Of a DNA stretch of 64,000 nucleotides, positions 46,991-60,264 are shown one piece after another. The position numbers were made by a program, and so were the translations under genes. The stretch spans positions 68,949,095 to 69,013,094 of the forward strand of contig NC_044557.1 in the NCBI RefSeq assembly GCF_007565055.1, given 5' to 3'. The notes below the pieces were generated by a model, which worked only from the letters and a program-made list of their open reading frames with translations, was not told where the DNA came from and made no database searches. Every line of letters begins with the position of its first letter. The stretch's first letter is position 1. This stretch comes from Rhinopithecus roxellana (Eukaryota > Chordata > Mammalia > Primates > Cercopithecidae).

Positions 46991-47964
46991 CTCAGCATTA
47001 TCTATTTTGCTTCAGTTTTTAAAATTGCTATTTAAATAATCAAAAACTACAATTTCATCATTCTCTTCTCTCCCAAATGTTCTATTTATTTCCCCTCATT
47101 CATAATATATAAATCAGAAATAAACGTAGTGTTCCTATTTTAAGGGCTTTTATAATATAAAATAATGTGGACAAACAATCATTAAATCAGGTATCTAGAT
47201 AGATGGGCACACACACATACACACACACACACACACACAAATGGAATTGTCCAAATGATCGAGAATTGTTTGCTTTTTATAAAAACAAGTCTCAAGATGA
47301 TTGACTTCTGTTTGGAAAGAAAAGCAGTATACATTTTTAATATTCTTAAGAAAATCAGGTCCGTGAGCAGTCTCAGTGTAAAGGAAACTTGGGACCAGCT
47401 TGTTGAGGACCCTAAAGACTCAGTAGAAGAATTTAAAATGTGTCTGAGAGCAAATAGAGAATTTTAAAGTTTTAAAGGGCTTTGCTGGTCAGCATCATGT
47501 CAGAATAGGCAACAGCAACAGCACAAGTGGGGAGGCTCTCGCCATTCCATTCTATACACATAGTGTATGCAGGACATTGGGCCAACTGCTGAGGCTCAAA
47601 AAGGTATGATGCACAGTCTCTGCCTTCATGTATCCTAGAATTTAGTAGATGGATAGTTCTATGCATTGAATAATAATATAAAATATGATCCAGTTACTAA
47701 AAGAGTCCACTTAATGTTCAGTAAAAGGTCAGACAGCAGGAAAAGAATTCAGACAAAGCACGTGAGAAAGGTGTTTATAGAATAAGGGACTTCTTAAGAC
47801 CAAGGAAAAAGGGTATAGCTATAACTAAGAGGAATGGAGAGATTATTCTAGGCTGAGCATCATCTAACCCAAAGGTGGAGCTTTATATGATGTATACAGG
47901 ACATAAAGGGTAGATGAACTTGACTGAAATTGAGAGCTGGTAGAGAGAAGAGTAAGAATCTAAT
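46991..47964. other. Unassigned sequence with a CA repeat
   Basis: No gene seen. (CA)n with one interruption at 47,209-47,239. The remainder shows no recognisable repeat or exon. Confidence 0.45.
47209..47239 (+). repeat. (CA)n microsatellite
   Basis: cacacacacatac followed by nine CA units. One interruption. Confidence 0.93.
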
Positions 47965-48068
47965 TTCCGTAAGGGCAGAGATTTGGTTTATTTTGCTGCC
48001 TCTTCTATTCTCAGTACCAAGAACAGTAGCTGGCATCAATGAATCATTGGTCAATGAGTGAATGAATG
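47965..48068 (+). mobile_element. L2 LINE 3' end, sense
   Basis: The order 'ccgtaagggcagagatttgg', 'tcttctattctcagtaccaa', 'acagtagctggcatcaatga', 'tgagtgaatgaatgaaaa' follows the L2 3' terminus. Confidence 0.65.
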
Positions 48069-49069
48069 AAAACATGGAGGAATAAAGGTGGGAAATGTAT
48101 AGAGTAGATAAAAGAAAACCTTGACAGTCTTACTTATATAAACGTATCAGTCAAGATTCTTCATTTCTAACAACAAGGACTGACTCTGGCTGATATGCCC
48201 ATCCATTGGGTTGCTCACAGGATTATTGTGAATGCTAGGAATCAGACAGGAAGTTAAGCTTCCAAGAACAGAACCACATTGCAGAGTTAGTCTTATGAAG
48301 AAACTTCTGCCTCTTCTGTGACCTTACTGAACCTAAAAGCCACTGCTTTTGCCCACCCTCTGTTCCATTTCTGCACCAGAAACTTCACTTTACAACTCTG
48401 GGAAACCAACATTACTGTTGCTATCACCAAAAACTGAATGTCTCAATCATGAGAAAGAAATGGAAGCTTTATACAGAGCATGTTCGCTCCCAAATCAAAC
48501 TGTTATGTAAGTGTATCAGATTACACTTAGCAGCAGCTTATCCAGCTGCTTCCTACCTGCAAAGAGGCTGGAACTTTTAGGTCTGACTCCTATGTCAGGG
48601 AGGCAGAACACACGATGCAGAGTTTTTCCAAAAATAGGAAGTCCATTCAACATATTAAGGGCAGTTATGAATATAACAGATGTTTGCTGTTCAGTGGATT
48701 GGTAGGCAGCAGAGAAATCAAAGCACAAACTAAATATCTATCATGTTGGTTTAGCAAGGTGAATCTGACAATATCATGATGGACATACATGTGCATTCAG
48801 ATACAGGAACTCAGCTGAGAAGCCCCATTGGATAACTATTTGGTTATCTCAGGCATCAGGTAGACTGCACTTGCCATAGGGTGGTAGCTATGGAAATTTT
48901 AAGGGTATGATGAGATAAGGAGATACAGATGACTTTATAATAAAGGAGGAGAAAATGAAAGAGAGGAGTCAGTAATGACACCATGGTGTTTAGATTCAGA
49001 GAATGATCTTGCTATAATTGAAACAAGAATGTCAAAGAAAGAAGAGTTTAGGGTAGGAAATATCTTATT

Positions 49070-49195
49070 TGGAGTGATGTCTTCTCTTTCCTCTACTGCT
49101 AGTATGAGAGCAGGAACTGTGGTTTTCATCTTTGAATCTCAGGAATCTAGTATTGAGGTGGCAGATGGTAGTTGCTCAATGAACATTTGTTAAAT
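49070..49195 (+). mobile_element. L2 LINE 3' end, sense
   Basis: 'gatgtcttctctttcctct', 'atgagagcaggaactgtggt', 'tttgaatctcaggaatctag', 'tagttgctcaatgaacattt': L2 3' end order, diverged. Confidence 0.55.
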
Positions 49196-52100
49196 AAGGG
49201 TGTTGAATGGTAATACATGAAGAAACTGGAGACCAGGGAGAGGACATGACTGGAAAAAAAACCAATCTGTGAATCATTCACATGGGTAGATAAAGCCTAT
49301 AAACTCTGGGTAATCTCTTGGGGAAGAAAAGCAAATGACTAAGGGATGAACCTTAGGAGAGATACACAGTTAGAAATAGAAGCAAGAAAAGAAGCCAACA
49401 GAGCAGACTCATAAAGAGGAGATCAAAGAAGCAGGGGGAGAGTCTAGAGTGAGTGATTGCATGCAGTCTTTTGTACTTAAGATAAGAACACTTTTCAGGG
49501 GGATAAAAGTAGGTAGCATTTGCTCATGCTGCTGCAAATCAGAGAAGATCTGAGAAGTATGTTCAGTGGCTCTAAGTTATTTTCTTAAAATTTTAACTTA
49601 ATGCCTACGAACGTCATTAAAAGTACATCAAACTGGAAAAAAATTCTAATGGTGAAACACACACACCTATACACACATACACAAGAGCAAGGTAGAACAG
49701 AACTTAAATTTAAGAAATTCTATTTTTTTCTTTTGCATGGAGTTCTCATCCCCTCACTATTAGCATTGGAAGCCTTTCCTTCAAGACTCAGATTAAATAT
49801 CCCGCTTCCCCGAGGCAGTTTTCCCTGTCACTTCAACAGAATGATCCTAATCTAGAACTGTGCTTGATATGTAGAAAGTGCTTTTTTTTAAAATTTCCAT
49901 AGATTTCACAACAAAATATGTGATTTTTAATCTCTCTTTACTAGGTGGCACCCCTACTTCAGGTGGCCAAAACAGAGGACAGGCAATTGTACTACTGTTT
50001 GTCAGTAGGAGAACCAGAGAATAAAAGTGCTACTGCTTTTATTTGATTCAGATGTGAGATAAGAAAGATTTGAAAACATGCAGTCACAATGGGCTTTCTG
50101 TCCCTCACCTAGACCAGCCAAAGACTCCACCACCTAGGGAGTAACAGGAGTGATGGAAAGGAAGCAATGACTTAAATCATCTTATTTCTATGATCCCAGA
50201 TGGATTTGAAGAAATCAGTAAGAAGAGGGAGAAAGGTCTCCTTGCTCCCATAGAAATATATTGAGATATGATGTAGGAACAACAGAACAGAGATGGCTGT
50301 GGGGTCTGCTAGGGCAGAGTGAGTACCTGCTAACAACCCCAGGCCTCCTGGGGCCCCGGAAGGGTGTGGGAGAAAGCAGTTAGCCTTCCCTGGACTCATG
50401 AGAAACTAGCTGAGACAGAGATAGTGAGAAAGCACGTTTGAGCAAATTCGCATGCACCTATGGGGGTGCACCTATGGATGGGCAGAGGTTCTCTGCTGAG
50501 CAAGAGCAGCACAGAGCAAAAGAAGCCCAGTTGGTGACTGCTTTAGAATGTGGCAGTATGCCAATCAATTGCTCGTGTGGAAAGGGACACACCTAAGGAT
50601 CAGACCGGAACAAGAGACCAGCACAGGGCTGAGGTAGATCGAGGCTGGAGAAGTTACCCATAATCTGTGTTTACATAGGTCATCGGAGCATAGCCTTCAT
50701 TCCAAGGGACAGGGAAGCCGTTATGGAACCCTGAATATCGATGAATTTTAAAACCAGAATGAGCAAAAAGACACTGAGTTTTATAAACATGTTTGGAAGG
50801 GACTAGATTAAGTTTTCTGTATCAGAGAGAAGATGGGCTGAAGCTCTGGGAAGGTAAACTTGTATTTTGCAAATATTAGTTTATTGGTTGATTGTGTGAC
50901 TAGAAAATTCACACCCATCAAGGGCTGATTTGTCCCATCAACACAGAATTTCCTAGATTACGCTTTATCTCTGGTATTTACATGAAATAATGTCAGCAGT
51001 TTCTGACTTAATCATCCAGATTGTCACAAGAGGGCATATCATTCATCTGGGCAGAATAGAGGTCAGTGAGCATTAGACTAGCCCAGATAATGAAGATAAG
51101 TGCTCACAGAAGGGACAAAGTCACCAAGGTTAGGTGAGAAGCTTAGGAACATCATTAGGAGATGCAGGGGCTCCTTGGCAACCAGTTGTAACTAAAGCAA
51201 GTGGTGTCCGAGTACCTGGCCAAGGGCTGAGAGCCAGACAGGTGGAATTCCGCATTAGGAGAGGCTCCTAGAAGCCAATTGTCAAAATTTCCTTAGATAA
51301 GTAGGCGTTTTCTACATCATGAACCTCTAATCTGGATCATGTATTGAGATCTGTATTCCAGAGGAAGGACTTTGTACCTTGGGCGAACCTTCTAGAGAAA
51401 GTCAGTTTTAAGGGTACTAGGAAGTACAATAGACATAGATGGTTAGGGAATTTGTCAGGGTGTGTCTGCTAACTGCCATACAAGAAGTAATGAGCAAATC
51501 TAGCTTAATGTTGAGTCATGGCCCCCTACTTTATTTCTCCTGGATAAGTATAAGATTAGCCTTACAGTCTGAGGTATAGGTGAGCCTGTACCTGATGAAT
51601 AAGTGACCCCAGTTCTATGATGGTCATGACCAATTTTTTATCATTAGCTACCCTTGTTTCCATCCTAGCCCCTTGAATGCCATGAAACTTTGGCAATGCC
51701 CTTCCAACATTGAGCCACCCTTTATGTTTTGTCCTGAATCTTCATCAGCCACACTTCATCACAGCTCACATTCTGCCACCTCATCCTCCTGAGGTCCGAG
51801 GTTCTGTTCCCTTTCATGGTGGCTTCCCAGAGGGAGTCATAGCACTCTAGAGCTGCTGATAGTGTAGTACTGCATGATCATACTACTGAAGGAAATTTTT
51901 GGACTGATTTATATGCTGATATGTATTTGAGAAAATTATAGGAATCTTAATGTTGTCTTTAAATTACCTTCAGAAGAAACCGCAACACAAAATGTGCCCT
52001 CCCAGATGTCCATCAGCTTTTCAGTCTTGTCTTCTGTTCTGTCAAGTCTGCATCTATCGTCAAGGCCCAGGAACCTCCACCTGCTCTTACTCAACACCAA

Positions 52101-53297
52101 AGTCCTCTAAACAAACAAGGAAGAAGGTCCTGAAGTTTCATTTATGGGATAAAGAAAAACAATCTTCCTATTCTAGGTTTATTTTGCTAGCACCACTGAG
52201 TGGTAATAGCTTAAAAAATTGTTTCTTGGCTGTCAATTACAAATGAAGCTTAGTGAGAGCTTTTGTTTAAAAGTTGTACATTCCAATGTTAATATGGCCC
52301 TTCCTAGAAAAGCAGCTGCCTTTTATGGATTTTAAAAAGCAACTTAGTTTTATCAAAGGTTCCTCTTTCATGTTCTTTGATTGCTGAGCTATATAAGTTA
52401 ACCAAAGATAACTAAGCATTAACCCGTGTTGCCTTTTGTTTTTTATCTTCTTGTGAAATCCCATGAGTTTAGCTAAGTACATTAAATGGAGCATAAATCT
52501 TTATGTTGTTTTCATTAAGTCACATATTTGGAATATATATCCAAGACTATTTGATCAATTGTAAAATATTAGCTGCTGCACTGAAGATTTGTGACACGAA
52601 TTTTAACAAGTGAACAAACATTTCAGAAGCACAGTGAAAATCACTGGCTGGGCAGTATGGATAAATTACAACACTTGAGTTTTAGAATATTTAGAGAGTT
52701 TTACTCCATAGTATTTGTAGATATACATTGTGATCATAATGCTAAACATGACAAATTTGAAAATAATTTAAAGATTTTGCAGTATTTTCCATTTTTCAAC
52801 TTTTTTATTTTTATATTCTTATGATACTTGCCTCTCAAAATAAGTAAAAATTCCTCAGATAACTATTAAAAGTCCTAGATTATATTGCCCCAACAAACAT
52901 ATATTCTAGGTTTATATACTCTACTTCTTAGACTATGAATATAAACCTTAACTATTCCTTCTGTTCCAGTCCCACTTTGTTGTTCCCTGCCTCTGAGCCC
53001 TTGTTAATGCCATTCCCTTTGCTAGAAGTTTCGATCCTTATCTCTTTCTATCAGAATCTCATTCTTTCACTCATTTACTCATTTATAATTATTTAACTCC
53101 TATATGCTAGACACTATCTTTTAGGGCATAGTTTGAATGTCATTTAATCTATAAAACATTTTATAATTTAATCTCTCCTTTATAACTCATCTTTTTAATT
53201 GTAGTAGCATTTCATTTATATTTCTCTTTTGGTATATCAAATACAAACTCATGTTATGGTCATTCTTATGGTTGCTTATTTTCATTTCCCCACAATT

Positions 53298-53414
53298 CTA
53301 GAAATTCGAATTACTGTGAACAGAGGCTTTGCTTTATTGATCATTGTAACTAAAGTAGCATCTATCACTATGCCTACATATAATAGCTGCTCTATAAACA
53401 TTTGTTCAATATGA
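53298..53414 (+). mobile_element. L2-like 3' fragment, sense
   Basis: 'ctgtgaacagaggctttgct', 'tcactatgcctacatataat', 'gctctataaacatttgttca' fit the L2 3' end loosely. Family call uncertain. Confidence 0.4.
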
Positions 53415-55295
53415 AGTACTCCAGCAATCAAGTCAGATATTAAGGATATCAATCCAACCCACCTCAACCATTTAATATTTAAATTGGTCTCAACATTACA
53501 CAGTGCTACTAGAAGTTCTACCAACTCACTTTGCATTAGGCTTTTATAGTTAATTTTCTTAACAAGTGGCCAGTATATTCTATTAATGTAAAGATACTCC
53601 TGAAAAGAGAAGCATTACCAGTGGAAGTATTCATTTGCTTTTTGTAAAAATAAGTCAAGGTCTTCTATTAAATTATCTAGAGTAAATGAGCCACAGGACT
53701 ACTAAAGTTAAAATCGTCCAGTGCAACTGAGAACTACTGTTATAATGTTTTTATATTCAGATTTATTTCAAGGAAGCTACTTTGCAAGAAGCTTACCCTA
53801 AGAAAATCTTAATATCTTCCATGATTTCAGTTCCAGGCATCTGATGTTTAACAGTTGTTTCTCTTCTTATACAGATGCCAAAGCACATGAAAGCAACTTG
53901 TCTAACAAGTTATCACTTAATTATTTTAGAGAGAGAGTGACTTTAGCCATTGCAGCTCAGCCTCTGACTGCATGGAACTCCAATAACTTACATAAGTCCT
54001 TGATCCTAAACTCATAGAAATAATTTTTTTTTGAAGGCTGAAATTCCAGTGGAGGAAAATCAACAACACAATAGAAAACTTTAGGGATTTTAGAGTAACT
54101 TAATGAATAACTCCTGAGCACCTACCATGTATACTTAGCAATATACGTCAAAAATGAATGTTAAAAATTTTCCTAGTTCGGGAAGACACAGTCTATATAG
54201 TAGAAGGTTTGCATTTAGAGAAATTGTAAGTAAGGAGGCTTTATAGGTCCTGAATGGAACATTTAAAAAATACCATTGTATACTAACCAGTACTACAAGT
54301 TATTAGAGTTCTTTTTACATATTAGTCTTGCCATTGAAATATTTTGAGTACTTCTCCTGAAACGTTGCCTTAGCATGCCTGTATAGTAGAAAGTGGTCTA
54401 AGGCTTTCTTGATTTAAGTGTGGTCAGGTTTCTTTTGTTTTCCTCTAAGAAGAGTCAAACATTTTCTATCACTGGTGATAGACATGGGCTCGCCAAGCCA
54501 GAAGCCAGTTCATCCATTGTCTATGATCCAAACATCTGTCTCTGTTATGGCCACTGGATTGTGCTACTTAATCCTATCGGAGTGGCTTCTCAGGAAAGGG
54601 AAAACAATTTCTTTGTTCTAACAACCCTGAAAAGACAATGTCTCCTTATTGATAGGAGAAAGGGCTAGAACCTTTCCAAAGTGAGAGGTGTCAGTGAGAG
54701 ACTCACAGGAAAAACTTGTCCTAGGTGGAATCCATTTTCTCTCAAATAAAGTCACAGTCAGACATTGAATTTTGAAATTACGTACAAAAAGAACAAGGGA
54801 GTTCTGTATTATGACTCTTCACGTATTTTGGGACTATTTTTCTATGCAAGCATTTGAGCCTAAAGACCAGGTGTGGTGTTCTTTGGGAAGATATTATCAA
54901 GTGTTGCCAGTGTTTGCTACTGCAAAACAAATGAGGGACCCAGATTTTCATCCAGAATTTGTTTTTCCCAGTAAGTGACTACAGTTCCAGATAGTAGATG
55001 GTTTTCAATTCTTTTTTTTTTTTTAATTTTATGGCAGAATTTTAGCTTGATAATAACACTCTATAGCTAGAGGTCCTGTTATGGAATGAAATTAAATAGA
55101 TTCTGGGAGGTGTAAAGTTCTTTCAACATCTAGAACTTGAAATCATTTATACCATAAATCTATGATGTGAAATAGAAAATTTTGGATTAAAAAATAATAA
55201 TATATCTTTGGCATGCTTCCAGATTTGTAATCAAACAATTTAATAAGAAAAAACAATGTTACTTATGAATGTGGCAGAATAGTCATTATAATCAT

Positions 55296-55360
55296 AGTGC
55301 CTAGAATATTGCTTGCTATATGGTAGGTTATCAGTAAGTATTTGTTTAATGAATATTAAT
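55296..55360 (+). mobile_element. L2-like 3' terminus, sense
   Basis: 'agtgcctagaatattgcttg', 'ggttatcagtaagtatttgt', 'ttaatgaatatt': short, matches only the last part of L2. Confidence 0.4.
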
Positions 55361-55681
55361 CACTTTCCTTTCTTCTCCCCTCCCTCCTCAACCATGGCCA
55401 TTATTTTTTTCTTCTCTTAGGCATAGATTTATCATTAGCCCAGGGGACAACATTAGCACTGAAACTTGAGAAAAAGACCAGCATTTTTTGCTTTTAAGTT
55501 CAAAGGTTGATGATTAATTTTATGTGTCAACTTGTCTGATCCATGATGCCCAGCTATTTGGTCAAACATTGTTCTGGGTGTTTTTCTGAGGGTATTTTAG
55601 ATCAAGATTAACATCTGAACCAGTGGACTGAGTAAAGTAGATTGCCCTTCATAATGTAAGTGGGCCTCATCTAGTAAGTTG

Positions 55682-55796
55682 GTAAGATAAAATGTTTTAG
55701 AATGCAGTAAGAACAATCCAAGTCAGATATATTCTCTGTCCACTCTGTTCCCCTCCAAACTCGTTACAACACTCTGAATTTTGTGGGAGGGGAGAG
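55682..55796 (+). repeat. 115-bp duplicated segment, copy A (inside the MLT2 LTR)
   Basis: From gtaagataaaatg to gggaggggagag. Repeats 56,466-56,580 with, by my eye alignment, about 6 substitutions and 2 single-base indels. It sits between MLT2 pieces and has no LTR counterpart, so it is an insertion into the LTR. No poly-A tail, terminal inverted repeats or obvious target-site duplication. Confidence 0.93.
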
Positions 55797-55867
55797 AATA
55801 GAATAAAAAGCTTCTCTCTACAGAGCATGAGGGAATTCTCCAGCAGACTGCCTTGGGATTTCATCTG

Positions 55868-56228
55868 TGGTATGGTTTGCCTGTATCCCCACCCAAATCT
55901 CATCTTGAATTGTAGCTCCCATAATTTCCACATGTTGTGAAAGGGATGTGGTGGGAGATAACTGAATCATGGGGGTGATTTCCCCATACTGTTCTCAGGG
56001 TAGTAAATAACTGTTATTACATCTGATGGTTTTATAAGGGGTTTCCCCTTTTACTTGGCTCTCATTCTCTCTTGACTGCCACCATGTAAGACATGCCTTT
56101 TGCCTTCCGCCATGATTGTAAGGCCTGCCCAGCCATGTGAAACTGTGAGTCCATTATACCTCTTTTTCTTTATAAATTACCTAGTTTCAGGTATGTCTTT
56201 ATCAGCAGCTTGAAATTGGACTAATACA
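55868..56228 (+). mobile_element. MaLR solo LTR (MST/THE1 group), nested in the MLT2 LTR
   Basis: Starts tggtatggtttgcctgtatc, includes 'aaatctcatcttgaattgta', 'gttttataaggggtttcccc', 'gacatgccttttgccttccg', 'cctctttttctttataaatt', and ends ctaataca. The atgccttttgccttccgcc part is MST-like rather than THE1-like. Flanks atctg (55,863-55,867) and gtctg (56,229-56,233) give a 5-bp target-site duplication with one change. MLT2 text continues on both sides, so this insertion is younger than its host LTR. Confidence 0.88.
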
Positions 56229-56465
56229 GTCTGCAATATCAACTCTTCCTGGTTCCACAGGAGAATACCTTTGTACTCGGAATGCGTCACTTTCCTGAGT
56301 CTCCAGCCTGCTGGCCTACCCTCTCAGATTTGAACTTGCCAAGCCTCCATCATTATGTGAGCCAATTTCTTAAAATAAATCTCCTTCTCTTTCTATCTAT
56401 ACATTTTCTATTGTTTCTGTTTCTCTGAAGAACCTTGACTAATACAAAAGGTAACAGATTCAAGG

Positions 56466-56580
56466 GTAAGATAAAATGTTTAGAAAGCAGTAAGAATAAT
56501 CCAAGTCAGATATATCCTCTGTCCACTCTGTTCCCCCTCCAAACTCATTACAACCCTCTGAATTTTGGGGGAGGGGAGAG
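56466..56580 (+). repeat. 115-bp duplicated segment, copy B (downstream of the MLT2 LTR)
   Basis: Begins 16 bases after the LTR end and continues without a break into unassigned sequence (tgataaaaactactatgg). It is therefore the likely source of copy A. Both copies keep the same ends (gtaagataaaatg ... gggaggggagag). Confidence 0.93.
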
Positions 56581-59500
56581 TGATAAAAACTACTATGGAA
56601 GCAACAGAGTTAGTATGGGAGACTTTATATCCTGCCCTCTGATCCTTGCTGTAGACTTTTCCCATGTGCCATGTGGAAAGCATGATAGACACCCCAGCTC
56701 TGAGTCTGTGGATCTGAGAGGACAGAGAAACTGTATTTCACATGCTTTATGAGATCCATAAAGAAGGCAACCATAGTATACTTGCAAATACCATCTAGTA
56801 AAACTGGCAGAGTTATGAGTTTCAGAAGAAGAAACAAGAGACAGCTATGAGTTTCCCAGAAGGGTACAGAGGGAATTCCAAAATTTCATGGGCATTTAAG
56901 TAGTGTATTGATGTTGGAGGAAAGAGAAAACAAGTGTTCCTGCAAAAGATTCTAATGCCAGTTCTGGCCACCTCAGAAAAGTGCAGTGAGAATGGTCACC
57001 ATACAGGGTGAGTTGAAGACTTGGCTAGAACTCACCAACTGGCAGAGATTGGACAGGGTTGCAAGCTGATCTGGTACCCATGGGTCTGTGTTAGCAAGGC
57101 TGGTCACTACCAGAGGCAGAGTAATGTCCTCCTCAGTGCAGAACTGTGAACACAACTCATTAACAGCATCTTGTCAGCCTCAACTGTCTTTCAGGAGTGG
57201 TTCTTGCCTATGTCCTGGGATTGCGCCCAGTTCTTATATGAACGACCTACTCTAAGTGGTCACTACCTTTAACTGGGCTCAGATCAGAATGGGATAGCCC
57301 CTCACACCTGGGAAACTTGGGAAAAGAAGGAACTCGATGGAGCTATGAACAAAGAAAGTATCAGAACACATTTCTTACTACAAGGAGTAATTTCCATAAA
57401 ATGAAAACCTCATATGATTACATTTTTTTAGTTTCTTAGAATCTCACAACTAGAGTGGTTGGAGGAACAGTCTGTTTCTCTGCAGAGAAGCCTCCCCTTT
57501 GGCATAGTCTAGATGCTGTCCCAAAGAATGTAACTTGATTTCTAATTTTTGCTTCTTGTGAGCTGACCAAATCACTCATTTCTTTCAGCCTTTTGTGTCA
57601 CTCATCTCACAAACAATTTGCCCTGGGTGCCTCATACTTCTCAAATATATCTTTTCTCTCCTGATACGGTGTTTTGGAGAAAACCTTGAAATTTTGAAGC
57701 GATTTTCCCATTTTGTGATTATTTGCTGCTCTGGAATCTTTTTGAAAGTTGGTAGGGGTACAAAACACAAAACATGTTAAAATGTTCTTCGCCATGTTTT
57801 TTTATATGTGGAAAGATGGTTCTACTCTCTGCAACATTTTCAAAACATATACTTAAATAGACTAAAGTCACAAAAAGAAAGTGTTACAAGCATGTGGAGA
57901 ACTCAAGTTTCAGAGATGTATTGATGAGGAAATGATGCAGTAGGGAGTGAGCAGAAGTTAATGGTGCTTTCTTTCCTGGTCACATCCTTGGAAGCTCCAG
58001 CTAACTGAGCCATATATTGGGTCTGATAGACTGGGCCTATCAGCTATTTTATTTAGAGCAGCAGGTTTCAAACTTGCTTGACAGAGGAATCATTCTCGCA
58101 ACAAAAACAAAACAAAACAAAGCCAAAACACCTACCAATACAGAAAACTTATAAAAGTAGAGGTTTCTTACTTGAAGAGCAGTGAGGAGCCAAGCATCAC
58201 TCCAGCTCAGCTTCTTCTGCTCTCATGGGCAATGCTGGAGGCATTTCAGGGTACCCAGGACTCTAACAGTACCAATGGCAGAGGAGGTTCCTGAAGATTA
58301 GGACTCAATAGAAAACCGTGTGCGGGGAAAAAATGACTCTGCTGAATGTTCTCTCTGGGCCTAGGACCGAGATTCTGAGTGCATTTTTGGTATCCAGATG
58401 TGATAACCAGAGAACAAAGGTCAAATGTTACAGAATCATTTTTATTCGAAAGGAGTGTACCCATTTCTTGCCTTAAAAGATCTCTCCAATGCCATATAAA
58501 CCAGTGGGATTGTATGCTTTCAGAGTAAATGGGATGAGAGAAGTTTTCACTAGACACTGTGCTTACCCTGACCTCTGATATATTCTCCAGAAAGCAAGCT
58601 TGAGTGTTACATTGCAACACTTACATTTTCCCTGCACATCAGAGTTCCATATGGAGAACCAGTGTGATATTTGCTTTGTATCAGACGGGAATTCTCAGTG
58701 TTTACATTTGTACTGTTTAACCATACTAGAAAAAGCAGAATTCATCTTCTGTTAATGCATATTGCTTTAAGCATTGAAAGAGGATGGTTACAGTCAAATT
58801 GTTTTAGAATCAGTAACACACCATTTAGAAATCTGCAACCTACTGTTAATAAACTGTGTACAACCATTCTCCTCTGGAGATGCAGTAACCCTGTAAAATT
58901 AATATACACTATGGTTCTTTTTGTTTTAACTAAGTTGTACATTAAAAAGATAGGCTAGGTTAGTACTTACTGATGAATTATGTGTGTTGATTAGTAATCT
59001 GAAATTGGTTGGAGTCTTCTATATATTTTTCATGAATGGTATGACTAAAAAGTATTCCATAGATAAAAGTCATAAGACTTGAAAGAAAAGTGAAGATCTA
59101 CAACCTTCTTAGAAAAGAACGAGGTCATCATTAGTTAGTACATTGTTTAGCTGCCTCATACAAGAAATGTCTATTTGATTTGCTTTTGATTACCGTTAAT
59201 TTACACAGTGATATTTGAAGAACTGACATGCAGAATGGAGTGTATATTGGTAATAATACTATGCAAGTACTGTTTAGTTACATTTTACAGAGATTCAGAT
59301 ATGTCCATTGCCCTTAGAGTCAGGAATCTCTAGTAACTTCTTTAATAAACCTTGATTCAGTGAGCCCTTTGAACTCTTCGTTAACCAATTATGAAACAGT
59401 TATAGAGCTGGACTAGAATCTTGACTCTGCTTTTGCTAAATACAAACTATCACCTGCCATAAATAAAATCCTATGCTTTCTTTTTCACCAATTAAATAAG

Positions 59501-59779
59501 AAAGTGGTATGCAGATGAAATGATAGTGATAGAAAATTTATGAAAGAGATTACCCTAAGTTCCATGTATCCTGAAACAATACATTTAAAGAAGAGGAATA
59601 CAAATATTTGGTAAAATTTTGGTGTCTGAGTGGTCAGATTTCTACAGCTGGTGAGGACAACTGCTGTCAGATAATCTTGTTTCTCACTGCCGATGTGGCT
59701 TTGGATTTGAATAAGGAATAGGATCTGGAAAACAAGAAGGGGTTACCTGCTTCATTATTTATGAGGAGAACTTGGCCAG

Positions 59780-59831
<52 letters not shown>

Positions 59832-60264
59832 ACCCACAGCCACGCACCATGCATAAATCTGTAAATTGGGCTGGAAGTCAGTCAGTGAGATGAAGAAGAA
59901 CACCTAGACATCTCATTTGTCTGGCCTTAAAGGGGTGGAAGGTAACTAGACAGAAATATGGAAAGCAGAGGGACCTCTTGCAAGGTTTATGTAAAACTGA
60001 GTGAAGCTGAGTTTATAACTTTCTTCATTACCTTACCCTGATGATCTTTGTGTTCCTTACCCATGAGGAGTTCCTCAAACCTACAATAAAGTAGCTTTAT
60101 GACTGAGCCAATTGACCTGGAAATTTTCTAGTCACATGCCTTATTAGTAAGGGCTGGTTTTGAAAATAAAAGTCAAACTGGAAACATTCTTATCCTAGAG
60201 ATTACAAAAATGATAAAAAGCCATAAAACCAAAACTGTATCATAATGAATGTAAAACAACATTT
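56581..60264. other. Unassigned sequence with a CA repeat
   Basis: No gene seen. A caaaa-type repeat lies at 58,100-58,122. Several pairs of overlapping open frames on opposite strands (57,585-57,795, 58,671-58,958) carry no family signal. I recognise no named interspersed repeat here. Confidence 0.45.
59780..59824 (+). repeat. (CA)22 microsatellite
   Basis: Long clean CA run followed by aacacacaccc. The longest dinucleotide repeat of the window and very likely length-variable. Confidence 0.96.

Larger units (their letters stand above)
48069..55507. other. Largely unassigned, gene-free region with L2 scraps
   Basis: No gene supported. L2-like 3' ends are listed separately. 48,145-48,400 reads like a decayed repeat of unknown name (agtcaagattcttcatttct) and may share a family with 60,550-60,960. 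50,100-51,700 and 51,700-53,000 show no repeat I recognise. A 68-codon open frame at 54,772-54,978 ends close to a gt but has no acceptor that convinces me. Confidence 0.4.
55508..56449 (+). mobile_element. MLT2-type LTR (ERVL), sense, interrupted twice
   Basis: LTR text in three pieces. 55,508-55,681: ttaattttatgtgtcaactt, 'tttggtcaaacattgttctg', 'gattgcccttcataatgtaa'. 55,797-55,867: 'gagggaattctccagcagac'. 56,229-56,449: 'gagtctccagcctgctggcc', 'gtgagccaatttcttaaaat', ending 'gaagaaccttgactaataca'. The order and ends are those of MLT2 LTRs of the ERVL group. Between pieces lie a 115-bp copy of downstream sequence (55,682-55,796) and a younger MaLR LTR (55,868-56,228). Confidence 0.85.
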
